This document shows, in pieces, positions 1-6,976 of a stretch of DNA of 12,123 nucleotides. The position numbers were made by a program, and so were the translations under genes. Source of the DNA: Vibrio sp. (lineage in GTDB: Bacteria > Pseudomonadota > Gammaproteobacteria > Enterobacterales > Vibrionaceae); the NCBI GenBank assembly GCA_007124475.1, contig SLFB01000046.1, positions 1 through 12,123 on the forward strand, written 5' to 3'. The first letter of the stretch is position 1, and each line of letters opens with the position of its first letter. Under the pieces are notes generated by a model, which was not told where the DNA came from, ran no database searches, and saw only the letters and a program-made list of their open reading frames with translations.

Positions 1-1292
1 AGTAAAATAGATTTGGTTTTTAGTAATTCTGTTTTAATACTTTCTACCTTCTCTGATTTAACATCAGGGAATTGTAACGTAAATTTCGTCCACTCACCAA
101 ATACCGACTCACAATAAATACGACCACCAAACGAGTCCATCACTTTTTTACAAAATGGCAAACCGAGGCCATAACTATTGTTTTTACCAAATGTATAGAA
201 ATCTTTAAAAATGTCTTCTATTTTATCTTGTTCAATGCCAATCCCATTATCTCTTACTGTAATAACATTTACACCATTCACTCTATTAAGTTCAATTTTA
301 ATTAAAAAATCATCACTATTCTGATAATAAAATGCATTTTTCATTAAGTTATAAATAGCAAACTTAAGTAAAGTATCACTGCCAAAAAAATCAAACTCTT
401 TGTTAATGATTAACTGTACCGCTTGCTTGTCAACAGCTCGCTTGTAACCAAATGATTTAACGGCATTTTCAACGACTAAGGCAGTGGATAGCTGACGGAA
501 AGTTGAGGTAGAAACACGATGTTGATCAATCGACGTTAATAACAAATCTATGGTTTCATTACCAGAATGAACAACATCGTCAGCATTATTCAAGATATTA
601 TGTAATTGGATTAAGTCTTGATGAGAAATAGTATGGTCTTTGGCTTCTGAACGAGCATCAGGTAAAATAGAGCGTACAATGTCTACCGATGATTTTAAGG
701 CACTCATTGGATTGCGCATTTCATGAGCGATTCCTGCCCCAAAAGCTTTCGCTAAAGAAGCTTTACTTTCATGTGACACTTGATTGCGAAAATAAAATAG
801 ATTACCAAATACATATGTAAAAATAAAAATTGGCATATATGTCCAAGAGACAGCGTGACTTGGCGGCTGCTGCATGACAACATACACACTAAAATAAGCG
901 AGCAATACCGAAATTAGCACTTGTGGTAACATCACTTTAGTTTCATGTACGAGTAAAACATGCAAGAATATCGATGCCATAAATGACATAACCCAGACAA
1001 TGGACCAGTCATTCATTAACATCATAAAACAGAAAAAAAATGGCAAACAGAAGCCGATAGCAAATAAATAGTAATAAGGTAAATATGGCTGAAGTAGCTT
1101 CGGGAAAGAATTACGAAAAGCAATTCCAGCAAAAAGTAAAGACCCTATCAGTCTCAGCGTTAACGATTCATAGCCTTGAGGAAACAAATCAGTCCAAACA
1201 TAGTAATAGACGGGAAAACCAATTAAGCCCATCCAGCCAACTAATGTTAAGTTCGGCTCTGCATATTGATAAATCTTCTTCACTGAATCCAT
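1..1292 (-). CDS. cqsS: CqsS, CAI-1 quorum-sensing hybrid sensor kinase (3' end beyond window)
   Basis: Inner-membrane histidine kinase that senses the alpha-hydroxyketone/enaminone autoinducer CAI-1 and, by family knowledge, feeds phosphate through LuxU to LuxO. The reverse strand reads without interruption for 430 codons from the ATG at 1292 (MDSVKKIYQYAEPNL), matching the V. cholerae CqsS N-terminus from its Met5. About 170 hydrophobic residues form the multi-span sensor. Then come the H-box GIAHEMRNPMSAL with His190 (equivalent to the known His194), the N-box NLMKN (Asn319), DNGIGI (Asp348) and SYGLGLPF (glycines 375-377). Family length is about 680 residues, so roughly 250, including the receiver domain, lie left of the window. 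CAI-1 pocket residues Trp100, Ser103 and Phe158 are conserved; the Cys170 position is Phe166. An in-frame TTG lies two codons upstream and no strong Shine-Dalgarno is visible. Parts of the gene are very AT-rich (positions 301-360 have 11 G/C in 60). Confidence 0.95.
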   Translation of the reverse strand, partial: MDSVKKIYQYAEPNLTLVGWMGLIGFPVYYYVWTDLFPQGYESLTLRLIGSLLFAGIAFRNSFPKLLQPYLPYYYLFAIGFCLPFFFCFMMLMNDWSIVWVMSFMASIFLHVLLVHETKVMLPQVLISVLLAYFSVYVVMQQPPSHAVSWTYMPIFIFTYVFGNLFYFRNQVSHESKASLAKAFGAGIAHEMRNPMSALKSSVDIVRSILPDARSEAKDHTISHQDLIQLHNILNNADDVVHSGNETIDLLLTSIDQHRVSTSTFRQLSTALVVENAVKSFGYKRAVDKQAVQLIINKEFDFFGSDTLLKFAIYNLMKNAFYYQNSDDFLIKIELNRVNGVNVITVRDNGIGIEQDKIEDIFKDFYTFGKNNSYGLGLPFCKKVMDSFGGRIYCESVFGEWTKFTLQFPDVKSEKVESIKTELLKTKSIL

Positions 1293-1349
1293 AAACAATA
1301 TCGCTGCTCTGACGTTTTATAAAGGCGCTGCGGTTTGATAATACGTAGT

Positions 1350-1401
1350 TATACCCTTCCTACTTGAAGCTGCAGGGGCGTTGCAGATAGGCGGTAAGCA
1401 A
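1350..1401. repeat. ERIC-like intergenic repeat remnant
   Basis: The first part, starting TATACCCTTCCTACTTGAAG, matches the reverse complement of the right end of the full ERIC element at 6977-7172. It is joined directly to CGTTGCAGATAGGCGGTAAG, which matches that element's left arm. The central ERIC core is missing, so this looks like a deleted or rearranged copy. The wider block is bracketed by an 8-bp inverted repeat, ATAATACG (1338-1345) and CGTATTAT (1418-1425). It lies in the 187-bp gap between the end of sbcC and the start of cqsS, and so within any cqsS upstream regulatory region. Confidence 0.7.
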
Positions 1402-1417
1402 TCGGGATACGCCGAAC

Positions 1418-1449
1418 CGTATTATGACCACTTCGTATTATGACCACTT
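1418..1449. repeat. Perfect 16-bp tandem duplication
   Basis: CGTATTATGACCACTT occurs twice head to tail with no mismatch (1418-1433 and 1434-1449). Read on the minus strand, each copy carries CATAAT, a -10-like hexamer, upstream of cqsS. It may be a recent slippage duplication at the edge of the ERIC remnant or a repeated binding site; nothing in the sequence decides between them. Confidence 0.8.
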
Positions 1450-1479
1450 TTAGTGCCCCTGATTATTTTAATGTCTTTA

Positions 1480-4400
1480 TTATACAACAAGTTTAATTGA
1501 ACTGCCGATAGTTGATGTCATGATTTCTAACCTTTGTTGAATTTGTTCTTTTAATTCAGCAACATGAGAAATAATACCAATACAACGGCCCCCCTGCTGC
1601 AAATCCACTAAGGTTTGAATTGCCAAATCTAACGATTCAGGATCTAAGCTACCAAATCCTTCATCAATAAACAGGGTATCGAGCCGAATTCCACCACTGT
1701 AGGCTTGCACCACATCGGATAAACCTAATGCCAATGCTAACGCCGCCATAAAAGATTCTCCGCCCGATAACGTCGCCACATCGCGCCATTTTCCGGTATA
1801 GCCATCTTCAACCATTAAATCGAGTCCTGAACCGGCATTACCTTTGGCGCGTTCCTCTTTGCGTTTTAACCAATACCGTCCCTTACTCATGATCTGTAAG
1901 CGTTGCGAAGCCTGAATCAAGACATCATCAAGCAGCACACCTAATACAAAGCGATGCAGACTCACTTTAGCGCCTGTGCGTCCATTGGCTATATCACTTA
2001 ATGTGCCGTAAATTTGATACTCTTTTTCCAGTTGCACATTGTTTTGATACAGCGTAACCAGCTTATCACTCACTTGACGTAAACCGTCGTAACGTGAACG
2101 AACTTCACTGAGCTGCTGCAAGCAAAGCGTAACATGCGCTTGTTGCTGTTCTACCGCGGCCTTGAGTTCGCTTAGATTCGGTGGGGCTTGATGGTGTAAT
2201 ACCTTAGCCAACGCATCCCTCTGCCCTTGAAGCGTCGCTCGACGCTGTTCAAATTGACGAACTTTCTGCTCGATGGATAAACGCGTCTCTTCTGTCAACT
2301 TGGCTTGCAAATAATCTTCTAATGAGGAAAAAGTGCTACCATTAAGCGCCACTTGCCATTCCTGAGCTAAGCGCTGCTCACTTGCCAACCAACGCTTCGC
2401 TAGCTGCTCGGCGCTGGTTAAACTTGCTTGAGCGGAAGAAAACCCTTGCTGCGCCTCCGCGAGTTGCGTTCGTGCCTGTAATTCAGCTTGCTGCAAGGCA
2501 GTCATTTGTTTTTTCACTCGCCCATAGGCTTCGCGTACTTGCGCGGCATCCGTAAATTCACTAGCAACTTCGGCTTGTAAACTGGCGACTTTAGTTTGTG
2601 CTTCAATCTCTGCTTTACTGGCTTGCTCGACTCTATACTGCTGCTGCTCAAGTTGTAACTGAACTTGCTGCAAGGCCGCCATCACTTGGCTGAGTTGTTG
2701 CTCAAATGTTTGCGGATTTAACTGCGCTAAGCGCTCAATATCCGCTGCTAAGGTCTGATATTGCTGTTGTAATAAGGTTAATTCTGGCAGAGCTTTGTGC
2801 TCAATTTGCTCTGCAAGCTGCTTGAGCTGCTGTTGATAATAATTCAGATTATTCTCAGCGTTTTGGTATTGTTTTAGCTGCTCGGTTTCACTCGCTTGAT
2901 GATGTTGCTGCGCCTGACGTGCTTGCTGAACTTGCTCTTTACTAACCACTTGACCAGAAAATTGTGCAATATGGGGATGATGCTCACTACCACAAACTGG
3001 GCATGAATTGCCTTGTACGAGTTTCTGTGCCAATTCTGCGGCTTGATTACTGTGCCAATAAAATTCCAACTGATCGGCATGCTGGCTAGCCTGCAACGTT
3101 TGTTGCTGCGCCTGCTGATAAGCTTGCTCAGCTTGTTGATGCACCTGCTGTAACTGAGTGATTTGTTGAGTTAAAGAGTGCTGCTTAACACGCAGCTGAA
3201 TGTGCTCATCTAATTGACTAAGCAGCAATTGCTTGGCTTCTAGACCGCTGCGCTGACTGACTAGCAACTCTAACGCTTGCTGCTGCTGTTGACGCTGATT
3301 GTCGAGATCAGTCAGCTGATTTTTCAACTGCTGATGCTGAGTCTGTTCCGCCTTTAACTCCGTAAGTGCTTTACTCTGCTGGCGCTGTTGTTGCTCTAAC
3401 TCCACCCATTTTTTGCCAATACTTTCCAATTGATACAACTGTTGGTTTAGCGTCTCAATTTGTTGCGCAGCTTGCTCAGCCTGTTGATGAGCCAATCTTG
3501 CGCTAGCCACTTGCTGCTCTGCTTGACTCACTGCTTGTTGATGGCTTTTTTGCGCTTGCTCAGCCAGCGTCAATTGCTGGCGTGCATCAGATAATTGTTG
3601 ATAAGGTAAATCGAGCTGCGCCGCTTTTTGGCCTTGTTGCAATCTTAGTTGCAGTTCATCAATCTCAGTCTGTTGCGCCGTTAATTGCGCTTGTTCGCGA
3701 GCCAGTTGCTCTTGCTGACTGAATTTCTCTTGTAACTCTTGCCCCGCGTGCCATTGCTGCTTGAGGACATCAAGCTGCTGTTGAGCCTGTTGGTGGCTTT
3801 GCTCATTGTGTTTTAGGGTTGGCTCAATGCTGATCAGTGCTTGCTGCAATTCCTCTTCATTGGCCATGGCAACCACATTCAGCGCCCCTTTTATTTGCTG
3901 ATCAAATTGCTCTTTTTGCCGACTGATCCCAGCGGCCCGCTCTGAGAGTTCTCGTTCAATTTGCGCATAAATATGGGTTTGAAAAAGCTGACCAAAGATT
4001 TGTTCACGCTCTTTTGAGTTCGCTACCAATAATTCTCGAAATTTACCTTGCGGGATCACCATCACTTGGCGAAATTGCTTGACATCTAGGCCAATTAATT
4101 CCAATACGGCGGCAGCAACTCGCTTCGGACTGTGAGCCAGCAGCTTTTCTTCATCATTAGCCATCAGTTCAATTAAGCTGGCAGCATGGGATTTTTTAGT
4201 GGTACCTTCACCGCGCTGCTTAGCGACCTGCTGATCCGGGCTACGAATGATCTTAAACCGCCGCTGATGCAGTTCAAATACAAACTCTATTTCCGTCAGA
4301 ACAGAATCCGGCGCATAATCACAGCGCATCTGATCGCCAGAACGTTCGCTACCCGTGGTTTCACCATACAAGGCATAACATATTGCATCGAGCAGCGAGC

Positions 4401-4524
4401 TTTTCCCCGCCCCAGTTGGACCATTGATTAAAAATAGCGGCGCATGACCAAAAGCGCTGAAATCGACTACTTGCTGGTTGGCAAATGGACCAAAAGCTTG
4501 CACAGTCAAAGTAATTGGACGCAT
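1480..4524 (-). CDS. sbcC: SbcC, Rad50-like ATPase subunit of the SbcCD nuclease
   Basis: SMC-like ATPase that works with SbcD as a double-strand exonuclease and hairpin endonuclease, acting in the cytoplasm on palindromes and blocked DNA ends. The 1014-residue product (E. coli about 1048) has the Walker A GPTGAGKS at 35-42, a very glutamine-rich coiled coil on both sides of a central zinc hook CPVC (Cys508, Cys511), the ABC signature LSGGES at 919-924, and Walker B LFIDEG with Asp954 and Glu955. The hook lies almost exactly at mid-protein, as expected for antiparallel coiled-coil arms of equal length. The start follows the sbcD stop codon by 3 bp; an AGGAG lies 12 nt upstream inside the end of sbcD, so translational coupling is likely. 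No clear terminator hairpin follows it before cqsS. Confidence 0.97.
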   Translation of the reverse strand: MRPITLTVQAFGPFANQQVVDFSAFGHAPLFLINGPTGAGKSSLLDAICYALYGETTGSERSGDQMRCDYAPDSVLTEIEFVFELHQRRFKIIRSPDQQVAKQRGEGTTKKSHAASLIELMANDEEKLLAHSPKRVAAAVLELIGLDVKQFRQVMVIPQGKFRELLVANSKEREQIFGQLFQTHIYAQIERELSERAAGISRQKEQFDQQIKGALNVVAMANEEELQQALISIEPTLKHNEQSHQQAQQQLDVLKQQWHAGQELQEKFSQQEQLAREQAQLTAQQTEIDELQLRLQQGQKAAQLDLPYQQLSDARQQLTLAEQAQKSHQQAVSQAEQQVASARLAHQQAEQAAQQIETLNQQLYQLESIGKKWVELEQQQRQQSKALTELKAEQTQHQQLKNQLTDLDNQRQQQQQALELLVSQRSGLEAKQLLLSQLDEHIQLRVKQHSLTQQITQLQQVHQQAEQAYQQAQQQTLQASQHADQLEFYWHSNQAAELAQKLVQGNSCPVCGSEHHPHIAQFSGQVVSKEQVQQARQAQQHHQASETEQLKQYQNAENNLNYYQQQLKQLAEQIEHKALPELTLLQQQYQTLAADIERLAQLNPQTFEQQLSQVMAALQQVQLQLEQQQYRVEQASKAEIEAQTKVASLQAEVASEFTDAAQVREAYGRVKKQMTALQQAELQARTQLAEAQQGFSSAQASLTSAEQLAKRWLASEQRLAQEWQVALNGSTFSSLEDYLQAKLTEETRLSIEQKVRQFEQRRATLQGQRDALAKVLHHQAPPNLSELKAAVEQQQAHVTLCLQQLSEVRSRYDGLRQVSDKLVTLYQNNVQLEKEYQIYGTLSDIANGRTGAKVSLHRFVLGVLLDDVLIQASQRLQIMSKGRYWLKRKEERAKGNAGSGLDLMVEDGYTGKWRDVATLSGGESFMAALALALGLSDVVQAYSGGIRLDTLFIDEGFGSLDPESLDLAIQTLVDLQQGGRCIGIISHVAELKEQIQQRLEIMTSTIGSSIKLVV

Positions 4525-4527
4525 AAC

Positions 4528-5670
4528 TTAATTTGACTCCTGATTTTTCAGTGACTGGATGACTTGGCTAATCGCCTGCGTTTGCAATTCCGTTAACGGC
4601 TCTTGCTTAGCTTCAAGAAAGAAATCGCGAAACATATCCATCTCACCACGCGCCAAACGAGCACGTCCCATCGGCTGCTGACTGTCCATTAGCATGCCCG
4701 GTTTCTCTAAATGCAACACATTTGGGTATACTTTACGCAGTTTTTCCATCGGATCTAAAATGGCATGCTTATCCATTAAACGTACTAGTAGATAATCATC
4801 TGCATGAGGATCCTGTTGACCTTGGGCCAACAATACCTCTAACTCGCCCTCGACAATACGCATATCATGAGGCGCTGTGAGCGGAATCGATTGTGCAGAG
4901 ACAAAACCCTGTTGATTCAATTCAACCAAAGTCATGCCTTTTTTATGATATTGCTCAGAGAAGCTGTATTTCATCAGTGAGCCACTGTAGCGAATATAGT
5001 CTTGACCTTTATATTGCGGCTGATGTAGATGCCCTAGCGCCACGTAATCAAAGGGTAAAAAATGCTGGTGATTGACACAGTCAGCGCCACCAATCGACAA
5101 TGGTCGCTCTGAATCAGAAGTACTTGCGCCATCAACAAAGCAATGACTGAGCAAGACATGGCGTTGGCTGGGATTAAACGTGTCGACGATCTGCTGACAA
5201 AGAAATTGATGCGCCTGATCATGAGTACTGACCTTGTTGTTAAACGCATCACGGACCTGCTCAGGGTCGCTATAAGGCATACCATAAAAAGTCACTTCCC
5301 CGGCTTGCTCTGAGCTAAGCACCACCGGCTGTACCATTTGCGTAAAGTCACTGATAATATGCAAACCAGACGACTGCATATGTTTTGCCGCAAAACCTAA
5401 ACGTTTCGCGCCATCATGGTTGCCAGGGATCATGATCACTGGGGTCTGTAATTGCTGACAAATGCGCGTTAACACTTCATCCAATAGCTCAATCGCGGCA
5501 GTCGGTGGTACAGAACGATCATAAATATCACCGGCGATCAACAAAACATCCACCGGATGATGGGTGATATAATCGATAAGTTGGTTTAAGACCTGCCGTT
5601 GGTCATCCAATAAAGAGACATTGTGAAAGTGACGGCCTAAATGCCAATCGGAAGTGTGTAAAAACTTCAT
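4528..5670 (-). CDS. sbcD: SbcD, Mre11-like metallophosphoesterase subunit of SbcCD
   Basis: Manganese-dependent nuclease subunit of SbcCD. The 380-residue protein (E. coli 400) shows all the metallophosphoesterase motifs in order: SDWH with Asp8 and His10, GDIYD with Asp48, GNHD at 83-86 (Asn84, His85), LSHCF with His176, and GHLH with His214 and His216. The C-terminal third is the capping and SbcC-binding part. It is the first gene of the sbcDC pair, 74 bp downstream of cra on the same strand, with its own candidate promoter overlapping the end of cra. An AGG about 7 nt before the ATG at 5670 serves as a weak ribosome-binding site. All catalytic residues are present and there is no sign of decay. 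Confidence 0.97.
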   Translation of the reverse strand: MKFLHTSDWHLGRHFHNVSLLDDQRQVLNQLIDYITHHPVDVLLIAGDIYDRSVPPTAAIELLDEVLTRICQQLQTPVIMIPGNHDGAKRLGFAAKHMQSSGLHIISDFTQMVQPVVLSSEQAGEVTFYGMPYSDPEQVRDAFNNKVSTHDQAHQFLCQQIVDTFNPSQRHVLLSHCFVDGASTSDSERPLSIGGADCVNHQHFLPFDYVALGHLHQPQYKGQDYIRYSGSLMKYSFSEQYHKKGMTLVELNQQGFVSAQSIPLTAPHDMRIVEGELEVLLAQGQQDPHADDYLLVRLMDKHAILDPMEKLRKVYPNVLHLEKPGMLMDSQQPMGRARLARGEMDMFRDFFLEAKQEPLTELQTQAISQVIQSLKNQESN

Positions 5671-5686
5671 TGCCAGCCTATAAGCA

Positions 5687-5714
5687 AAGGTTATGTTAAG
5701 CCTATGATAACCTT
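5687..5714 (-). promoter_or_regulatory. Inverted repeat at the predicted sbcDC transcription start
   Basis: Perfect 8-bp arms AAGGTTAT (5687-5694) and ATAACCTT (5707-5714) surround a 12-nt centre. The right arm lies 6 to 13 bp downstream of the predicted sbcD -10 box. It could be an operator at the start site or a hairpin at the 5' end of the sbcDC mRNA. I recognise no known regulator consensus. Confidence 0.4.
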
Positions 5715-5719
5715 AAGCC

Positions 5720-5748
5720 ATTATAAGATCATCGCTTTCATTGATCAG
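5720..5748 (-). promoter_or_regulatory. Candidate sbcDC promoter
   Basis: On the minus strand a perfect TATAAT (5720-5725) is preceded, across a 17-bp spacer, by CTGATC (5743-5748), a weak -35 match. The -35 overlaps the last codons of cra. It would give sbcDC a leader of about 40 nt and transcription independent of cra. Confidence 0.5.
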
Positions 5749-6725
5749 CGGCGCACTTTTAGCCGACGTGGGATCAGCTCAATGCCATTGGAAAAGCGTT
5801 TTGCCGAGGCGTTCAAGGCTAATGCCATCGCACTATCCGCGATCAATTCAAACTGCTGGGGTAATGAGTTCACTTTAATTGGCAAGAAATCTAATAATCG
5901 GTGATCACCAAAAGTCGCTAATCTTAGTTTTTCCATTAGTAACGGCTGCTCTAGCAAGACGTCTAATACTCCTTCTAATAAGGTATAAGAAGTCACCACT
6001 ACGGCATCAGGTATCTTGTTTTGTGCATACCACTGGGCAAACACTCGCCGCCCGTCCTCGCGATTAAAGTGCTCGCCATAACCGAGCATCATGAGCTTAT
6101 TCGCCTGCTTCAACGCCGATTCAAAGCCCATTTGTCGCTCTTGGGAGATACTCAATTCCGGTAATGCGCCAATTAAACCAACGCTGGTCACTTCATCACT
6201 CAGCACCGATTGAGTCAGCTCAAAAGCGGCACTGAAATCCTCACTGATCACGCAAGGAAAATGTTCATCATCCAGCGGACGGTCGATAGCAATCACCGGT
6301 GTACCTGCTTGCTGGATCTGCCAATAAAACTCACTGGCATCATTCAAGCTACTAGCCACAAATAAGGCGTCGATTCGTCGAGAAACTAGAGCATGGGCAA
6401 CATTTTTTTCAATTTTTGCATCATCATCAGAACAACCAATTAATATTTGATAACCCGCTTGGCGTGAATTATGTTCAAGTAATTTGGCTAACTTGGCATA
6501 ACTGGTATTTTCTAAATCAGGAATAATCAAACCAAACGAACGGCTGTTACCCGCCCTTAACGAAGAGGCTGCCAAATCTGGTCGATAGTCGTATTGCTCA
6601 ACAATGGCAATGACTTTTTGCTGAGTTTTTTGGCTAATGCGATATTTGGTCGCTTTGCCATTGATCACATAGCTGGCGGTTGTTTTCGACACGCCAGCTA
6701 ATTTAGCAATTTCATCTAGTGTCAT
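5745..6725 (-). CDS. cra: Cra/FruR, fructose-1-phosphate-responsive LacI-family regulator
   Basis: Transcription regulator of the fru operon and, in relatives, of central carbon flux. The N-terminus MTLDEIAKLAGVSKTTASYV and the following INGKATKYRIS closely match E. coli Cra (MKLDEIARLAG...), giving the LacI-type helix-turn-helix. GLIIPDLENTSYAKLA begins the periplasmic-binding-protein-like effector domain, and LGALPELSIS and ATFGDHRLLDFLP are further Cra-specific stretches. I chose the ATG at 6725 (326 residues) because it aligns with E. coli Cra and has GAG (6734-6736) 8 nt upstream. A GTG at 6731 would add two residues, but it lies only 2 nt from that GAG. The gene is divergent from fruBKA and shares a region with three Cra operators, so autoregulation plus control of fru is expected. 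In V. cholerae FruR is reported to activate fru when bound to fructose-1-phosphate, the reverse of E. coli. Confidence 0.95.
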   Translation of the reverse strand: MTLDEIAKLAGVSKTTASYVINGKATKYRISQKTQQKVIAIVEQYDYRPDLAASSLRAGNSRSFGLIIPDLENTSYAKLAKLLEHNSRQAGYQILIGCSDDDAKIEKNVAHALVSRRIDALFVASSLNDASEFYWQIQQAGTPVIAIDRPLDDEHFPCVISEDFSAAFELTQSVLSDEVTSVGLIGALPELSISQERQMGFESALKQANKLMMLGYGEHFNREDGRRVFAQWYAQNKIPDAVVVTSYTLLEGVLDVLLEQPLLMEKLRLATFGDHRLLDFLPIKVNSLPQQFELIADSAMALALNASAKRFSNGIELIPRRLKVRR

Positions 6726-6750
6726 ATCCACTACTCGGGTTCTGTGCGTG

Positions 6751-6776
6751 GGATCATAGAAACAATTTTTTGATCC
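6751..6776 (-). other. Small inverted repeat in the cra mRNA leader
   Basis: GGATCA (6751-6756) and TGATCC (6771-6776) form a 6-bp stem with a 14-nt A/T-rich loop in the predicted cra 5' leader. It is probably only a weak hairpin; no function is recognised. Confidence 0.25.
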
Positions 6777-6789
6777 TTAATTGGGTTGA

Positions 6790-6817
6790 ATTATAAGCTG
6801 AATCGATTCAGTATCAA
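6790..6817 (-). promoter_or_regulatory. cra promoter with an operator filling its spacer
   Basis: On the minus strand TTGATA (6812-6817, 5 of 6 to the -35 consensus) and TATAAT (6790-6795, perfect) are separated by 16 bp. That spacer is almost entirely the Cra operator CTGAATCGATTCAG. A start near 6783 would leave a leader of about 58 nt before the cra ATG. The arrangement predicts direct autoregulation by Cra. Confidence 0.75.
6798..6811. promoter_or_regulatory. Cra operator 1
   Basis: CTGAATCGATTCAG is a perfect 14-bp palindrome matching the Cra consensus (GCTGAAWCGWTTCAGC). It lies between the -35 and -10 boxes of the cra promoter, 22 bp centre to centre from operator 2, about two helical turns. 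Confidence 0.85.
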
Positions 6818-6818
6818 A

Positions 6819-6834
6819 GCTGAAATGATTCAGC
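6819..6834. promoter_or_regulatory. Cra operator 2
   Basis: GCTGAAATGATTCAGC has perfect GCTGAA/TTCAGC arms, with the central CG replaced by TG, so it is probably a somewhat weaker Cra site. It is immediately upstream of the cra -35 box on the minus strand. Confidence 0.75.
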
Positions 6835-6855
6835 AAAGGTTTAAATTGGTAGCCA

Positions 6856-6872
6856 AGTCGAGTTTTTCGACT
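6856..6872. other. Unassigned palindrome between the divergent promoters
   Basis: AGTCGA (6856-6861) and TCGACT (6867-6872) flank GTTTT. It lacks the TGAA/TTCA arms of Cra sites and a U-run, so it is neither a Cra operator nor a clear terminator. It lies between Cra operators 2 and 3 and may be a site for another regulator. Confidence 0.3.
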
Positions 6873-6927
6873 CAGCCTAATAAAACGACTGATAAATAGA
6901 CCATAGCGTTTGCTAAATTTTTTTAAA

Positions 6928-6960
6928 CTTAAAGCTGAAACGATTCAGCTTAATCATAAA
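6928..6960 (+). promoter_or_regulatory. Candidate fruBKA promoter straddling Cra operator 3
   Basis: By analogy with the cra promoter, and with the V. cholerae fru promoter where FruR is reported to bind between -35 and -10, I place a poor -35 (CTTAAA, 6928-6933) before operator 3. After it come two possible -10 boxes: TAATCA (6951-6956, 17-bp spacer) or CATAAA (6955-6960, 21-bp spacer). The poor hexamers fit an activator-dependent promoter. GATAAT at 6965-6970 is a better -10 but lacks a matching -35. The exact boxes are inference. Confidence 0.4.
6932..6951. promoter_or_regulatory. Cra operator 3 (fru side)
   Basis: AAGCTGAAACGATTCAGCTT has perfect 8-bp arms and a full match to the Cra consensus GCTGAAWCGWTTCAGC, making it the strongest of the three sites. 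It is centred 115 bp from operator 2 and about 286 bp upstream of the fruB start. Confidence 0.88.
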
Positions 6961-6976
6961 TCACGATAATGCCACT

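Noticed and set aside
1085..1294. 69-codon plus-strand open reading frame
   Set aside because: It lies wholly opposite the N-terminal coding part of cqsS, which matches a known family; no Shine-Dalgarno or recognisable product.
6726..6731. GTG start for Cra two codons upstream
   Set aside because: The Shine-Dalgarno-like GAG is only 2 nt away, while the ATG at 6725 aligns with E. coli Cra and has an 8-nt spacing.
6856..6872. Palindrome as a fourth Cra operator or terminator
   Set aside because: It lacks TGAA/TTCA half-sites and has no U-run on either strand.
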